A DNA stretch of 64,000 bases, taken from assembly GCF_041296385.1 (NCBI RefSeq), contig NC_091033.1, positions 12,976,001 to 13,040,000 on the forward strand. The letters run 5' to 3'. Positions 1 to 13,306 of this stretch are shown one piece after another. A program made the translations under genes and the position numbers. The stretch is from Aphelocoma coerulescens (Eukaryota > Chordata > Aves > Passeriformes > Corvidae). The first letter of the stretch is position 1. Every line of letters starts with the position of its first letter. A model generated the notes under the pieces. It had not been told where the DNA came from. It ran no database searches and saw nothing but the letters and a program-made list of their open reading frames with translations.

Positions 1-2586
1 ATGTCTCCAGACATCTTCTCATGGGGTTTTTTTTTTCTTTTGTTCTTGTTTCCCCTTAGACACAATTGAATTTGTTTTGCTTCAAGGTAGAATTTCCCCT
101 AAAATGCAAACAAAAAGTATCTGCTTCTCTGTCCACCCTTCCTTTCCCAGACAATGAGTCCCCTGCTTCATCTGGAGATGTGTGTGTATCTATCTGTACC
201 TACGTATGGATCTACCTACATGTATATTCTTTCTTACCCTGTTCCACCGTGATTTAAAATAGCAACCCTTTGCCAGTCTCTCCTCTCCCACCAGAGACAG
301 GTGGGGTTATTTTGGAAGGTGCGAGGGTTGTTTGTTTTAATTTTTCTTTAAGTCACCAGAATGGTGTTAAATATAATTTCCATGAAGTGCTCCAAACCCA
401 CTGCATTTGCCTGGGTGTATTGTTTTTCAGGCTCTCTCCCACCTCTAATCAGCTATGATTCGGCACAGTTGGCAGTCTCTGCTCAGCAAGCAGACTGTCT
501 GAATCACAACTCAGCCCTAGAAAGGATGGTCTTTCTAGGTCAGGGCTAAATATACTGACTATGGGGGTGAGCATGGAAAAGTTCCCATTCCAGCTGCTAT
601 CCCGCACTGAGTCTGCAGGGATAAAACTCCCCACCTTGACAGCATATTGTGAGGCTTCATTCACGGGGATGTGCAAGGGGAAGAGGGAAAATCCTGTGGA
701 GTCCCTGCCCCACAGCAGCGAGGGCCTTTGGGGCCGTGGCATCCAGGAGAGGCTCAGAGCAGCCTCACCACGGCTCTGAGCTGGATAGAAACAGGGCATT
801 GGAGCAGTCCCTGTCACCTTGGCATGCACTGGGCCATGTCTACATTTAACCTTGCTCTTTCCTAGGACTCACAGCTGGTGGGATCAGGAGGGCTGGGTTC
901 CCCTCCTGTCTGTGCCTTCCAGGCCAGGTGCCCTGGGAATGCTCTGCTCTGCAGGATGCTGCAGGTTCTCCATCCTCAGGCAGGGAGGGACAGCTACCAG
1001 ACCTTTCCCTGATCTGAGGGACACTTCCAGGATGGCTGCCTGGCAAGGAAGGCAAGCTCAGGCCACCCTGCTGTGCAGCAAAGGGGGTAGGTACGGTGCC
1101 ATCCTCTGGGTGAGGATGCCCCAGAGCTCGGGGAGCAGCCAGGGCAGCGCAGGGAGAGCCGAGCGCTCTCCTCAGGGCTGACAACTGCACAGAGCCCTCG
1201 GAGGCACAGCAGCTGTGGAAAGAGAGTGCTCACCACATCTCCCTCCAGCCTGGTCCAGCTACTCCTCCAGCCCAGGGCTGACACTTGGCAATTCGGCTGG
1301 AAAAATTAGAGCACAAAGCCATGTGCTGTTTGAAGTCAGTAATGAAACAAACTCTCGTTTCCAGGAGTGGGACTGGATTTCCATTGGCCCCTTCCTATTA
1401 GTTCTGTAATACCATCTTTCATTTTTATATAACACAACCAGCCTCCTGCAAGAGTTTTCTTTCCTTTTAGAAGATGAAGCTTCAAGATTGTTACAGTTGC
1501 TAGAGGCAACTATTCTGCAAAATCTTTTTATAAAATGTATTTATCTAATTAAAAATCTTTTAACAGCACCATGCCTGTAGGATCAAAAATCTCATTTATA
1601 CTGTGCAGGACTGGAGAAAGTATTTGCTGCTTCTGTAGAGCCATAGGTAAACAGGGACTGGAGGGGCATACAGTGACTGCTCCAACCCAGCTAATCCTAA
1701 TGCACCTTTTCCAATAAAAAAGTGGGCTCTAAGACCTCTCTGGTTTATTATTGGAAGAAAAGTAATGGGGAGGGGGGAGGAGTAAGCTTATAATGGAGTC
1801 AATTCAATGTAGTTGGCAACAAGAGTAGAACAGCCTTACATCAGTGACATTTTCCAGTGAAACAAACCTGTTGTACAGAGAACAATTTTTAATTAACTCT
1901 ATATCTCATGTGCTGAGGAACGTGAGCAAACTTCTTTATGACTTTACTTTTGGCTGCAAAGTATATCCCAGTTTTTATTCTCCAAGAATAGATCCATGAG
2001 GTGAGTGGCAGGGAAGAGAGGGTTTCTAAATATGCATGTGAGACGGTACACAGCAACTTTGCAGGCACTTTATTGATTTTATCTGCTTCTTTTTCATGAG
2101 GCAGAGCATTTATTAAACACTAAATGATACTCAGAGAGTCTTTAAGAAGACAAGGCTTGTTGAAGTTAGCAGAGAGTTTGAAGAAACCAAGTCCTTGTTG
2201 CTCAGCCTTGACAAGAAGAGCCCAGGCTGCCCAAGTTGGTGGCCAGGGTGGCCCTGTCATCGTGGCAGTGCCACTGACCTGCCTTGGTGGCTCTTGTGGC
2301 TCTGGGAGTAGCCCAGGAGCTGCTGGTGGCCCAGGGTGGGCATCTCTCTGCTCTCCTGTGCCCACTGCAGAGCCCACTCTGGACTCTGATCTAATGAAGG
2401 GAGAAAAAGCTTTTTCTTAGTGGTGGCATCACTGTGTCACATGTCCTGGCTCTTCTCTGGTGGGGTGATAATGATCCCTGGTAAAATGGGACAAAGCTCA
2501 GGTGGGGGACCAGAGGAGGGGACTGTTTTCAGGTATTGGGTTGGCATGAGTGACTTCTCAGGGAAATCAGGAAGAAACTGGAAGTG

Positions 2587-2641
2587 TCTGTGCCGTGTCT
2601 GTGCCACGTCTGTGCCACATCTGTGCCACGTCTGTGCCATG
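2587..2641 (+). repeat. 11-bp minisatellite, five copies
   Basis: Five consecutive units of TCTGTGCC followed by a variable trinucleotide (GTG, ACG, ACA, ACG, ATG), with no spacers between units. Confidence 0.9.
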
Positions 2642-5109
2642 CTGCAGCCACACTGAAGCTCAGTGTAATGCCTGGAAATGTTCCTCCAGAAACCAAAGCT
2701 ACCAAATCACAAAATGAAACACTTGCTCTGTGTATTTTTTTTTAACCTATCCTAGCTCAAAATTACTTCTGCTCTTAATTAACTTACCCAATCAACACCA
2801 TGAACCAGCCCCTGCCAGCTGCTGGCATGTCTGGTTTGGCTGTGTTTCTCCACTCTGGTGAAGATGTGCTCAGAGCAGGGCAGAGACTTGCACTGGCTGC
2901 AGTCTGAACTGGTGTGAGACAAAAAACCACAGAGAATAAGTGTAAAAAGCACACGAGCATGTCTTTGGCCTTGCCCATCTTTTGATTCCAGGAACTTTGT
3001 TCAAAATAGATTGCTCTCAGGGCCACCAAAGGAGGTTGATGATTTCCAGTCAAGCTGAAAAAATTAGTATTTCATGGGGAGTTGAAAAGGAATTTAATAG
3101 AACTACCTATAAACCAATTGGCTTCACTTCTGGTCCCAAGACTCACCAGAGCTCAGGTGTTTCTCTCAGTGGGGGTCCCTGCTTGGCCTGTACCCCATCA
3201 CTGCTCCTTCCACTGATGTGTAGAGATCAGACATTGGAGTGGGTTGTTGAACAGCATAGATCATAGGGGAGCCGAATTTGTATGCTTTAGCACAAATTAG
3301 ATTGCATTTCTAAAATCCTAATAAGCATAGAGATGGATCCAGAGGGATTGTTACAAACCAAAGCAGAATAATAAGCTCATCCAGAATTTAGCTAATGGAC
3401 AAAAGGAGAGACAGTTCTCAAGTAATGGGCACATCAAATGAAGCAGAGAGCATCTCTCTAAGAAGAAATACGATCCTGTTCTGGGGCCTGCAGTGGGACA
3501 TGGAGGGACTTTGCAAATTGTGGCTGTGCTGGGGAGAGCTGATGAGTGGGGAGCAGAGTCTTGTTCTTAAATATGAGAGTCAAGGAAGTACTTTAGGTAT
3601 TGATGAAAAATTGTATTTAGGAGACCAAGTCCTTGACTGAAACGAATGGAGAATTCATCATTGACTGCAGTGGGATCAGCACTAGACCTGTAACAAGAAA
3701 ATAATAATGGTCTTGTCTGAGAAATAAAAAAAAAAAAATAAAAGCCAACATTAAGAGCAGCCAAGAGCGTTCTGTGTGGCTCTAGGAACACTGTACTTGG
3801 TGAATCATTTCTCTGTTAGATAGACCATTTGTTCGGCTCCTGATTTATCTCCAAGCAAATTTAGACTACTCAAAATCAATTTGCTCGTTATAATTTTTCA
3901 ATGCCTATGGGCAAACTCTTGGCTTCTGCTGTTCCCTATTGTTGATCCTGCTGAGCATTGGTTGCCTGGCTCACGTGGGGCTGTGCTCCCTCCCTGCCTG
4001 AGTGATGAAATGTTATAAATAGAGGCTGGGAAAAATCACAACGCCCTGCGTTTCACAGAGGTGGGATTCATGGCTCAAAAGGGCTCTGTTACACTACTCT
4101 TACATGCTTACCCCCAAAATTCTGATTCCCTTTTTTTAGAGTCAGTTCAAAGCACCTGTTCTTTAAAGGAACTGGGTGCACATGTTAACATGCAATAAAA
4201 AAACCAAAGCACATCAGGCAGCAGCTAAAGAGACCTTGAAAGGCTTCCCTGAGAGCCATTGAGCCAGGAACCTGCAAATATCCATTAATAAAAGTTATTT
4301 TGCTGATGCAGGTTTCTCACAATAATGTGATTGGGTTGGATTGCTGTTTGGAAGGAGGTGACCTAGGGAACATCCCTGGACATTATCCTGGGGAGCCTTT
4401 TAAGGCAATACCAGCCCAGTGTCAGCACATTTTATGGACACTGCTGCAGCTCCTCTAGCTTCTTGCTGGATGGGATTCAAGCAGCAGCATGGAGGGGATT
4501 TAACAGACCTCTGGCCTTTACTGTTGAAGCTGCTGCTTACCCAGGATCCTGTCCAAATTTTATTTAGATATTCCTATTTGGCCTCCCTGTTCAGAATTTT
4601 AATTACATTTTGCTGTTCCACATCCCGTCAATCCAGTTTCATGCTTCAGTGGGTGCTCCTCAGCACTGAGAATTCATTACATGTGGGGCCACTGAAGGAT
4701 CCTTCAGCCTTTATCACTTCCTCTGAAATTCTGGGGTTTGTAGCCCTGCCTGTCCCAGAAGAGCTTTAACAGGAGGTGTCCCACTGCAGGAGCAGATCTG
4801 CTGGTTTTAACCTGTGTAAGGAGCTCTGTTCAGCTGCAAGAGCAGCCCAGGCTGAGCTTAGCTCTGTTATCAGGAGATTCTGTGATTCTCTGTACAAGAA
4901 AGCTCCTGTTTCTAACTCATACAAGTGACACACAGGTTTGTCTCACGTCAGACTGAGCAGCTCATCTGATGTTGGGTTTAGCACTGAGCCATTGTGCCTT
5001 CATTGGGATCCTTTGTTCTTGCAGTACCTTACACCAAACACATTTTTTGGAAATGCTAAGAATTTGCATGATATTAAAATGCATGTTCCACTGGGCTTTC
5101 CAGTTAATT

Positions 5110-5155
5110 CTTTCTCTTTTTTTTTTCTTTTTTTCTTTCTCTTTTTTTTTTTTCC
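5110..5155 (+). repeat. T-rich/CT homopyrimidine tract
   Basis: T runs broken only by single C residues; simple sequence with no coding or splice context. Confidence 0.9.
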
Positions 5156-8100
5156 TAACAAATAGGGCTCAGTTTTACCATTGTTCAATTTTTTTTCTTT
5201 TATTTAAGCTAAATTTTCAGCCATTCAACGCCTCTGTTGAGATTTTTTTCTTTCATTACTTTATGGCAGATGAAAGTTAAGAGGTCCAATTACTAACATT
5301 TTATGATAGCACAGAATATTATTAAAGCACTTAAGAGGTTATTAACACCTTTTATGTACCTCATTATTTAAAAGCCTGCCATATTTAATCATTTTAGCAC
5401 CATTAAATTGGCATTAACAACAACCCTATGACTTACACTCAGAAATGTCACCATTTGACAACACTAATGCAATAAAATATCTCACAGAAACCTGGAGGCA
5501 CCAGGTGAACTATGAAAAAACACAAAAATTGGGCTTTTTCATGGCTTCCAACCACAGAGAGCTGCAAGGAGAGCCACGGCAGTGCCCACCTCACCCTGCT
5601 GGCAGGGCCTCCTCCAGAGAGCCGGGAGGGAGCCGGGGGAATGGGTTTGCCAGGAAAAGCTGGGCTTGGTGTTGGACCCTCTGCAGTGGGTGAGGGACAT
5701 GAGGGACTCTGAGACCTCCCTGTGCAGAGAAGCAGGAGCTGATCCTAGGCCAGTCCTCTCTGGAGTCCCAGTGCAGCCAAAGTCAGAGGACTTCCCTGGG
5801 CAATGGGAGTCCTGGGAATCCTTTCGTGTCCCTGTGGGTGCTGTGGCACCTTTGATGTGTCCATGACACAGCACAGGCTCAGGCTTTAAAGGCTCTTAAT
5901 TCCATGACAGTCACACTCCTCGCTGTCCCTGCTGATGGATGAGAATCTCTGGCAGGTGAGGGAACAGCAAAACCCTTCATTCCCTGTCCTGCCAGGGCCC
6001 CTTGTTCCCAGGAGTTACACATGTACCATTCCCTCTTGAAGCTGTATAATTTCTCCTGTGACTCTCTGCTTGGATCCCTTTCCTTTCTTTCTTCCCCTCT
6101 TCCTGTGCTGGGGGGCTGACGCACAACCTGGTGGTTGGTGATTGCACACTCAGCATCTGCCTCTAGCCTCTGATTATCAAGGACAAAACCCAACAGCAAA
6201 CTGGAACATCACGTTAATCAAGTCAGAAATATTATTTTTACAGCCTTCTGATTATTTCTAACAACCTGCTAAAAGCCAGTGGGACTGGGTGGGTCAGAAA
6301 AGCTCTGGCGACATTGGGAGTGTTCCAGCCCCTGGAGTTTTTCCAGCTCCTGCAGTTTTCAGCTCACCAGCTGAAGGTTCAATTCATGTGGGACTTTTCC
6401 ACAGCAAAATATGGGATGAATTGTGTTTTCTCTATAAGGTTTACAAATAAATGCCTTTCCCATAATCATTATTTTCATAGACAAGTGTTACTAATATATT
6501 TTGGCATTTTAAAGCACATCCTTGAATTTACCCTGGCAACTGCTGTACAGCTGAACACACAATCAGGGAAATCTATTGCATGACTTTAGTAGTATTTGCA
6601 TTCTTTGTGATGGTCTAACAGGGAAAAAAATGAAAAAAGTCCCCAAAGCCTCAAATTTAGAGCCATAAAAGGCCTCCTGAGTTATTTTTCAGATGTTGGC
6701 ACTCAGACAAGTGACTGTGTCAAGAACCCCAACAGGTCTATGTACAAAACCATCTGCTGGAAGGCTGCCAGCAGCACTATCAGGATATTAGTTCAGCCTT
6801 TTGGGGAGGGTAAATGTCAGTGTTTGTAGCTGGGAAGGGTCGGGGCGTTCGGTGTTAACGAGGCTGCCTGTCCACAGCCAAATCCCCCCTGCCTACGTGA
6901 TCTGCGGGATCTTCCCTGTTTCCACTGCCCTTGAAGGGATGGATTAATATTCCAGCCCAGCCACGCTTGGGTTTGGTTTGCTGTTTGTAATACATCGATG
7001 TCTGCAGCAGTTAAATGCTGGTAGGGCTTCAGGTCTGTTAAACAAATTATGGGAGCCTTTAAACATCATTGCACTGGGCTTCATCCCCCACAGCCAGATG
7101 CAGATTGCTCAGGTGTGAGTGGAGAGGAGGGAGCAGGGCTTCCTGCCAATCCCTCTCTCCAGCAGAGCCAACTCCCTCGTTCTCTGGGAAGTTGGGGGGT
7201 TTAATTAGCATGTCTTGGTCTAGGGTTTAACAGCAGTGCCCTGGCCCTGAGGATAGAGCTGTGTCTTGTTTTCTCCCCCAGGTCTGGGTCTGTCTCTCCA
7301 GGTGTCTCTGATATCTCTGAAGTTCCCTGGCCCTCCTTCCTCCAGTTCCTCCACCCTTTTCAAGGGTTTTGTTTGGATGTTTGTCTGCTGTAGTACCCTT
7401 CACTAGAAGCCAGGCCGTGTCCTTGGGACCTGGGCCATGGGGTGCACCCCTGCAGGATCCTGTGGCTGGCTGTGTGTCTGAGGTCTCCCTGCCCCAGCTG
7501 CTGCTGCCAGCTGGGGTGTTTGGGACAGGAGTATCTCTGCAGGGCCAGCAGCAGCTCCCCTTGCCATGGGCAGCACAGGTCTGATGTTCCTGCAAGGGGC
7601 TATGCCAGCAAAGTGAGCGATCAACATGGGCAAGGACTGGGCACCAAGGGGAAGAGCTGCTATACATTTATATGTTATGCTGTATAATGCTATTCTGGAA
7701 ATGGCAAAGCCCAGAACCTGCCTATAGGAGCAACTTTTATCTGTTACATCAATATAGTTGTAGCAACAGATAACCACCTCATCCAGTGCTCTAGAGTAGC
7801 TCCCATGTGGCTTTTCCTATCAAGTCTTCACCACCAAAAGAGGTGTGACTTTTATTATTTTTCTTTATGGGCAGGTAGCTAATAAAGGTAACTATTTTCC
7901 TGTAAAATCCGGGGGTGATGAGACTCCAGACCCAAAGGCAGCGTTGCTGGGTAAGAGTAGCCATGGGTCACTTGGCATTGGCCAAGGGAAATGGTTCAGT
8001 CCCTCTGGTTATTTCAGACTCACTGTTGTTCTTTACCTGCTCAGTTAACTTAAAAACCTGTCTCACCACTTGTTCTGCTCGTGCCTAGGAGCTGCCCTGG

Positions 8101-11100
8101 AACATTCACCCCAGCCTGTGTAGCCAGGCCAGCAGAGGTTTCTAGTGTAGCCTGTCCTTCCTCGGCTGAGGGGACCATCTCCTCAGCCAGCAGAGCTGGG
8201 CAATCCGGCTGTGTTTTGCAGAGCATCACCAGCCCCGGCTGGTACAAACCCAGGATCATTTATCATCTGGGGCTGTGATGGATGAGGTGATACGAATTGG
8301 TGGCTTTGGTCCATTAGTGTTGGAACCAACTGATCTCCTTACTGGCAGCCTCAGCTGGAAAGACTCTTGGTGCCCTGTGGCACCTTTCCCTCTTTGGAGA
8401 AGGCCTCTGTCCTTCAGGGGGGACTGTGAGCTATCAGCACAGTGACCCCTGAGATTTTGCTGCCTCTGCTTTCTGGAGCTCTTTCCTACTCCGCCAGGGC
8501 TCAGTGGATACTCCAATTCCTGCTGCGAGGCCGAGTCAGCTCCCTGGGGACAGTGCCCAGGACCCCCATGCAGGTGAAGCAGATCCCACAGCTACTTTGC
8601 AGCCTGGGATTTGCGTGTCTGCATAGCGGCTGCTTTGCAGCACCGAGTTATTTGCATTTGTGTGGGTTTTTTTCTGCCCCAGATCCCACAGCAAGCTCTG
8701 CTCAGAGCTGCTGCCTCTCGCACGCAGCACGGCCCGGGCTGGCTCACTCCTGCAGCTCACCTGGTGCTTGCCACAGATTCAGCAGTTCAAGTTAAAGTTA
8801 GCCCTGGCTTTTAAGGTCTATTCCAATCCATTTAACTCCTCAGCTTTGTGTGAAAAACAAATGGCAAATATAAAAGCTTACATCAGCTCCTGCAACTGGC
8901 AAAGTGAATGGGAAAGCTGGAAGAAATTTACAGTCAGAAAAAGAACTGTGTGTAAACTCTCACTTTGTTCAAAGACAGTTTATTATCAGAGGATAATTTT
9001 AGGTGACAGTTGTTGCTGGGGTATTTTGTGCTTTTTTTTTTTTTTTTTAATTATTACTACACTTTAGTTATACAGTGTAATTCTTGAGCAGATACTCAAA
9101 CAAGCGAGATTGGCTCATCATTCCTCTTTAATTCCACATCATGTCACTTTGGAAAGGAAATGGCTTGGTAAAAGCCAGAGAGTTCAGATATGATGCTGGC
9201 AGATCGTTATGAAATATTCACAAGACATTTAGTTTAACTTGGTGCTAATTGAACACTGACAGCACAAGTTACTCCTGCCTGCAGCAATAGTCTATCACGT
9301 TTAGGCAAGTGGCATTCCTTCCCCTTTGATGCTCTCCGAGATTGGAGGCTGTGAGGGAGCCTCAGTTAACAACCAGTAAACACTCGGGGAGCAGCACTGG
9401 AGACGGATCCTGCACGGAGAATCCTCCAAAAAGTGGAGAGAGTTTATTTGCAGAGGGGCTGTGATAAGGCTTCAACTCTGTCTATGAAAATGCTCAGTAT
9501 TAGGTGAGGGGTGATGCTAAATTGATATAGTTTTGGTTTGTTGTTTTTTTTTTTTAATATCTTCCTGAGTGAAGACACTTAAAAGCAAGACTCTTTGCAG
9601 ACTACCTAATGTCACTTTTCTGAAGCCATAGCCCAAAAGGCCTCCTTGCCCTTTGGGTTTCTCATCTCGAGATGAGAGGTTTCCAGGGCAGTTATAGCTA
9701 CACAGGTGTAACTGTATTTTCTGATGGAGACGTGGCCTTGTTTATTTCTTTCCTCTTTATTTCTGTAGCTCAACATGCTGTTTACTGATATTTGTGAATT
9801 TGTTTCTTATTTGTCAGTTCAGCTTCCCTGTGGGCATTTAATAACAGGAACTTTCCTACCATTTTAATTGTCTCTTATTCCAGAGCCAAGCAGAGTTTGA
9901 AGCAGAGTATTAATGCCATCATTTTAGTCATCAGCCATGATGTGTGGTCTAAATAGCTTGGATCAAAACTCAGTGCCCAGTTTTGCCTGAAACCCTCTGG
10001 CAATCTGTGGCTTAGATGCAGTCATCTGCCCTGGGTGCCTCAGTTTCCCAGCTATGGAGAAAGGCCAAGTTGTTACTCAAGGACTTTTCTCATCCTCTCA
10101 TTTGGAGGAGTTTGCTGCAGACTCCTCCTGTGTGGCCAGCACAGGGGGTGCCCAGCAGGAATGTGCAGGAACAGCTGCCTCAGTAGGGACCCTGCTCCCC
10201 CTGCACTGCAGCCCACACCAAGCACATTTTGTCCCTCTCCGTGTAGCTGAAGGACTGAGTGACTTCCATGTGAAGCAATGTATTTAAAAAGTGACCCAGA
10301 ACATTTTTAATCTACCAGGGGAAAGGTTCCCATCTGCCTAATTCACCTGTCCCAGGGAGTTAAACTGGGGACGGAGGCACAGATGAGAATGTGTTAATGA
10401 AACTGTCACCAAATACTGAGGTGACAGTGGCTTCGATTTCAGGAATTCCTCCAGCAAATGGGGTGGTGACTGAGCACTTGTTGGTTGTAGAAAGGCAGGC
10501 AATAGTACAGCCAGCATGACTGACCAAAGTAGTAGTGATACAACTGGTAGTAGCCATCTAAGAGCTCCAGCAGCTTGCAGTAAAGCCCTGCTGTTCAGTG
10601 CTTGTACAAATGCAGGGAAAATCAGCATCCCCTTCCCCATATCCCTGATGGGAAGCTACAAATTGCTGTAAACAGACAAGGAATAAGAGTTAAGATGTGA
10701 GGAATATTGCACAGGCAGCAGTCACAGCACACACTGGTGTGGAGGCTGTGTTTTTCCCTTTTAAACAGAAATCATTGGAAATGGGGAGTGCTAAGAAAGG
10801 ATTTAAAGGAGGTATCTGTGACTTCTTTGAAGCTTGGGGTAGGGTGAAGGGTGAAGGATGGTTTCTGAGCTAGACAGACTGGAAACAGCAGCTGGTGATT
10901 TATTGTTGGGGTGATCCCCACTCCACTTGCCTCCAGTGCCAGTCATGGTGAAATAGGGATCCCCCCAAAAGAGCTTCTGTCTGAGGTGGGGGACACCCAG
11001 GTGGGATTGCAGAGAGGAGGGACCAGGTGAACTCAAGGAGCTAAGAAAAACATAATTTAATCAGCAGAAGGTTTTTCAGCCCAAGCAGATTCTGGATATA

Positions 11101-12644
11101 AGGCCATGGCTGAGCTGAAAGCCATAGAAAGGGAGCTTTCCTGCCCTGGAGTTTTACACAAGTTGGTTGATGGCTGTAGATAATGATCTGCTGAGAAAAC
11201 ACACCTTGCTTTCAACAAAAACATATTTTCAAAAGCCAAGGATGCAACACTGTACTAAAAGAGCTTCCAGATTTCCTTTCCATAGACCCCCCGCCCTCAG
11301 GTTGTTGAATATCACTCACCCAGTGATATTGTCCTTGAGAGGGTTGAATAAACTTACAGTCCCCCTCTGCAGAGAAGAAGCAGCAGAGGGAGGGACATGA
11401 AATGTCCCATCCTCCCCAGAGTCCTGCTCCAACTGGCTTCCATAAGCATTGCTCCTCAGGAGGGAAAACAAATGAGTCTTTCAAAACTGCTTTACTTAAT
11501 TCATTTCATTCTGGGCTAGAGCAAGGCAAATAGACAGTGGGAGGACTTCACTGATAAAGTTTTTTGGGTTTTTTTTCAAAAGCTACCAGAAGATAACACA
11601 ACAGCAAATTAATGCATATTTTAAACCCTTGTACCTAAACATTCCCTTTTGGGGCTGCGCCAGGTATCTCGTGGTGCCAGTGAAAATGGGATACAGATGT
11701 TCACTTGTTTGGTTGGAGACACTGCAATAATTCATGCCTGCTACAAATGATCAGCTGCCTCGTGCTCACAAAAAAATACTCTGATCTTTTTGTCAGGAAT
11801 AAGAAAACATATCCCCTGTACCTATATTAAGGAAAATAAGGCCTGTAAGAACTGTGGAAATGTGTTTTTCAGTTTGCAAAATGTAATTTCTGTTGTAGCA
11901 CCGCAGCCTGTGTTGGTAAAAGAGCAATCAGCACGATTCCAAGGTGTCCTCAATGCAAGGGGAATGAGTTGGTGTCTGGGACAGGTATATGGAGCATTAA
12001 AATACCTGCTGTGAAATGGGTATTCACAGAGAAGCTTTGGGATGTTGTCCCTGAGCCTTTTTTTTCTTTGTTTCCTTTTTTACAACTTTAAATATCTGCA
12101 TCTTTTGGTAAGATGAATTTAGGTGGTTTTAACACGTTTTACCTCTGACTTTGAACTCACTTGTGGTGAAAATAATCTCACTGAAGTCAAGTCCACGGTA
12201 ACAGTGCTCAGGAATGCAGTGTGTCTGTTTTGATGGATGTTATGGAAAAGGGAGCTGTATACCCCAGAAATACACAGGGATGTGAGGAGAAAGAGCTGAG
12301 CCCATCAGGCTGCAACACAGCAGCAGGGCTGACACTCACCTTCTGCTTTTCCATGTACAGCAGAGAACTGCAAAACTGGCATCTGCCAGAAGGATTTGTT
12401 CCATCCCTGAATACCTGCACCTCTGGTTTCCCCCCTGTGCTGCTGTCAGGAGAGGTACAAACAGGTTCCCACCTGCTGCATAGCTCGGGCTTGAAGGAAT
12501 GCATGTGCAAATTTGGCAGGTAGGAATTGCTCTCTTCAGATCAGACTGCACTTCTTGAAATAGGAGCTCTCTGCTTTCCCTGCCTGCTGTTCTATTTTTC
12601 ACTTTCTTCTTGCAATGCCCATATTAAAATGAAGATTTTTATAA

Positions 12645-12647
<3 letters not shown>

Positions 12648-12691
<44 letters not shown>
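12648..12691 (+). repeat. Poly(T) tract of 44 bases
   Basis: 44 uninterrupted T. No retrogene or known retroposon was recognised downstream on the minus strand, so its origin is unclear. Confidence 0.95.
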
Positions 12692-12694
<3 letters not shown>

Positions 12695-13236
12695 CTTCTT
12701 AATTCATTTTCATGGTGGGGCTGTAACCAAATCCAAAGTGGCACTTCTGGGAGTCCAGCCCCAATGTTGTATGAGGGTTTTAAAGGCGTGCACAATTTTT
12801 TCTCTCACTCCCCCAATTTTTTTTTTCTTGGTAATTTTTGTGATGTGGATTTGGGCCTGACACAACTGGCATCATTTGGGATGTAATGACTTTTTCTCCT
12901 GGTTTATCTGGGAGGTGTTTAACCTTTTGCTCACCTTTCTCAAGTTGTAGGTTGACTTCTAATTGAAAAATCCCATTTAGAATCAAAACCCACTGAAAAC
13001 CTTTGGATTCAGTGCACTTAAATGCAGTGCTCTATTTCCCTATTTTTTTCAACTGTTTTTCTTGGCTTAAATGACTCACCAGATTTTTTTTCCAATTTAT
13101 TGAAAAGTTTTGGCATTCTGAAAGGGCATTTTTTGCAGGACTAATGGTTAACTGATTGTTTTTTCCTGTTACTGTTTACTACATTGTAATTGTAGTTTTT
13201 CACATCAGTGCAGACCATGGACAACCCCAGCTGGGC

Positions 13237-13306
13237 ATATATATATATATATATATATTTATTTATATATATCTTTATATTTATGTGTATATATATATAT
13301 ATATAC
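13237..13306. repeat. (TA)n microsatellite, interrupted
   Basis: Two (AT)n blocks are separated by TTTA/TCTT/GTG-containing AT-rich sequence, about 70 bp in all. Confidence 0.95.

Noticed and set aside
2587..2641. CRISPR-like array
   Set aside because: The 11-bp units are contiguous with no unique spacers, and this is eukaryotic DNA; it is a minisatellite.
12648..12900. Poly(T) as the tail of a minus-strand retrogene
   Set aside because: The following sequence shows no coding similarity or recognisable retroposon, and no clear target-site duplication was seen.
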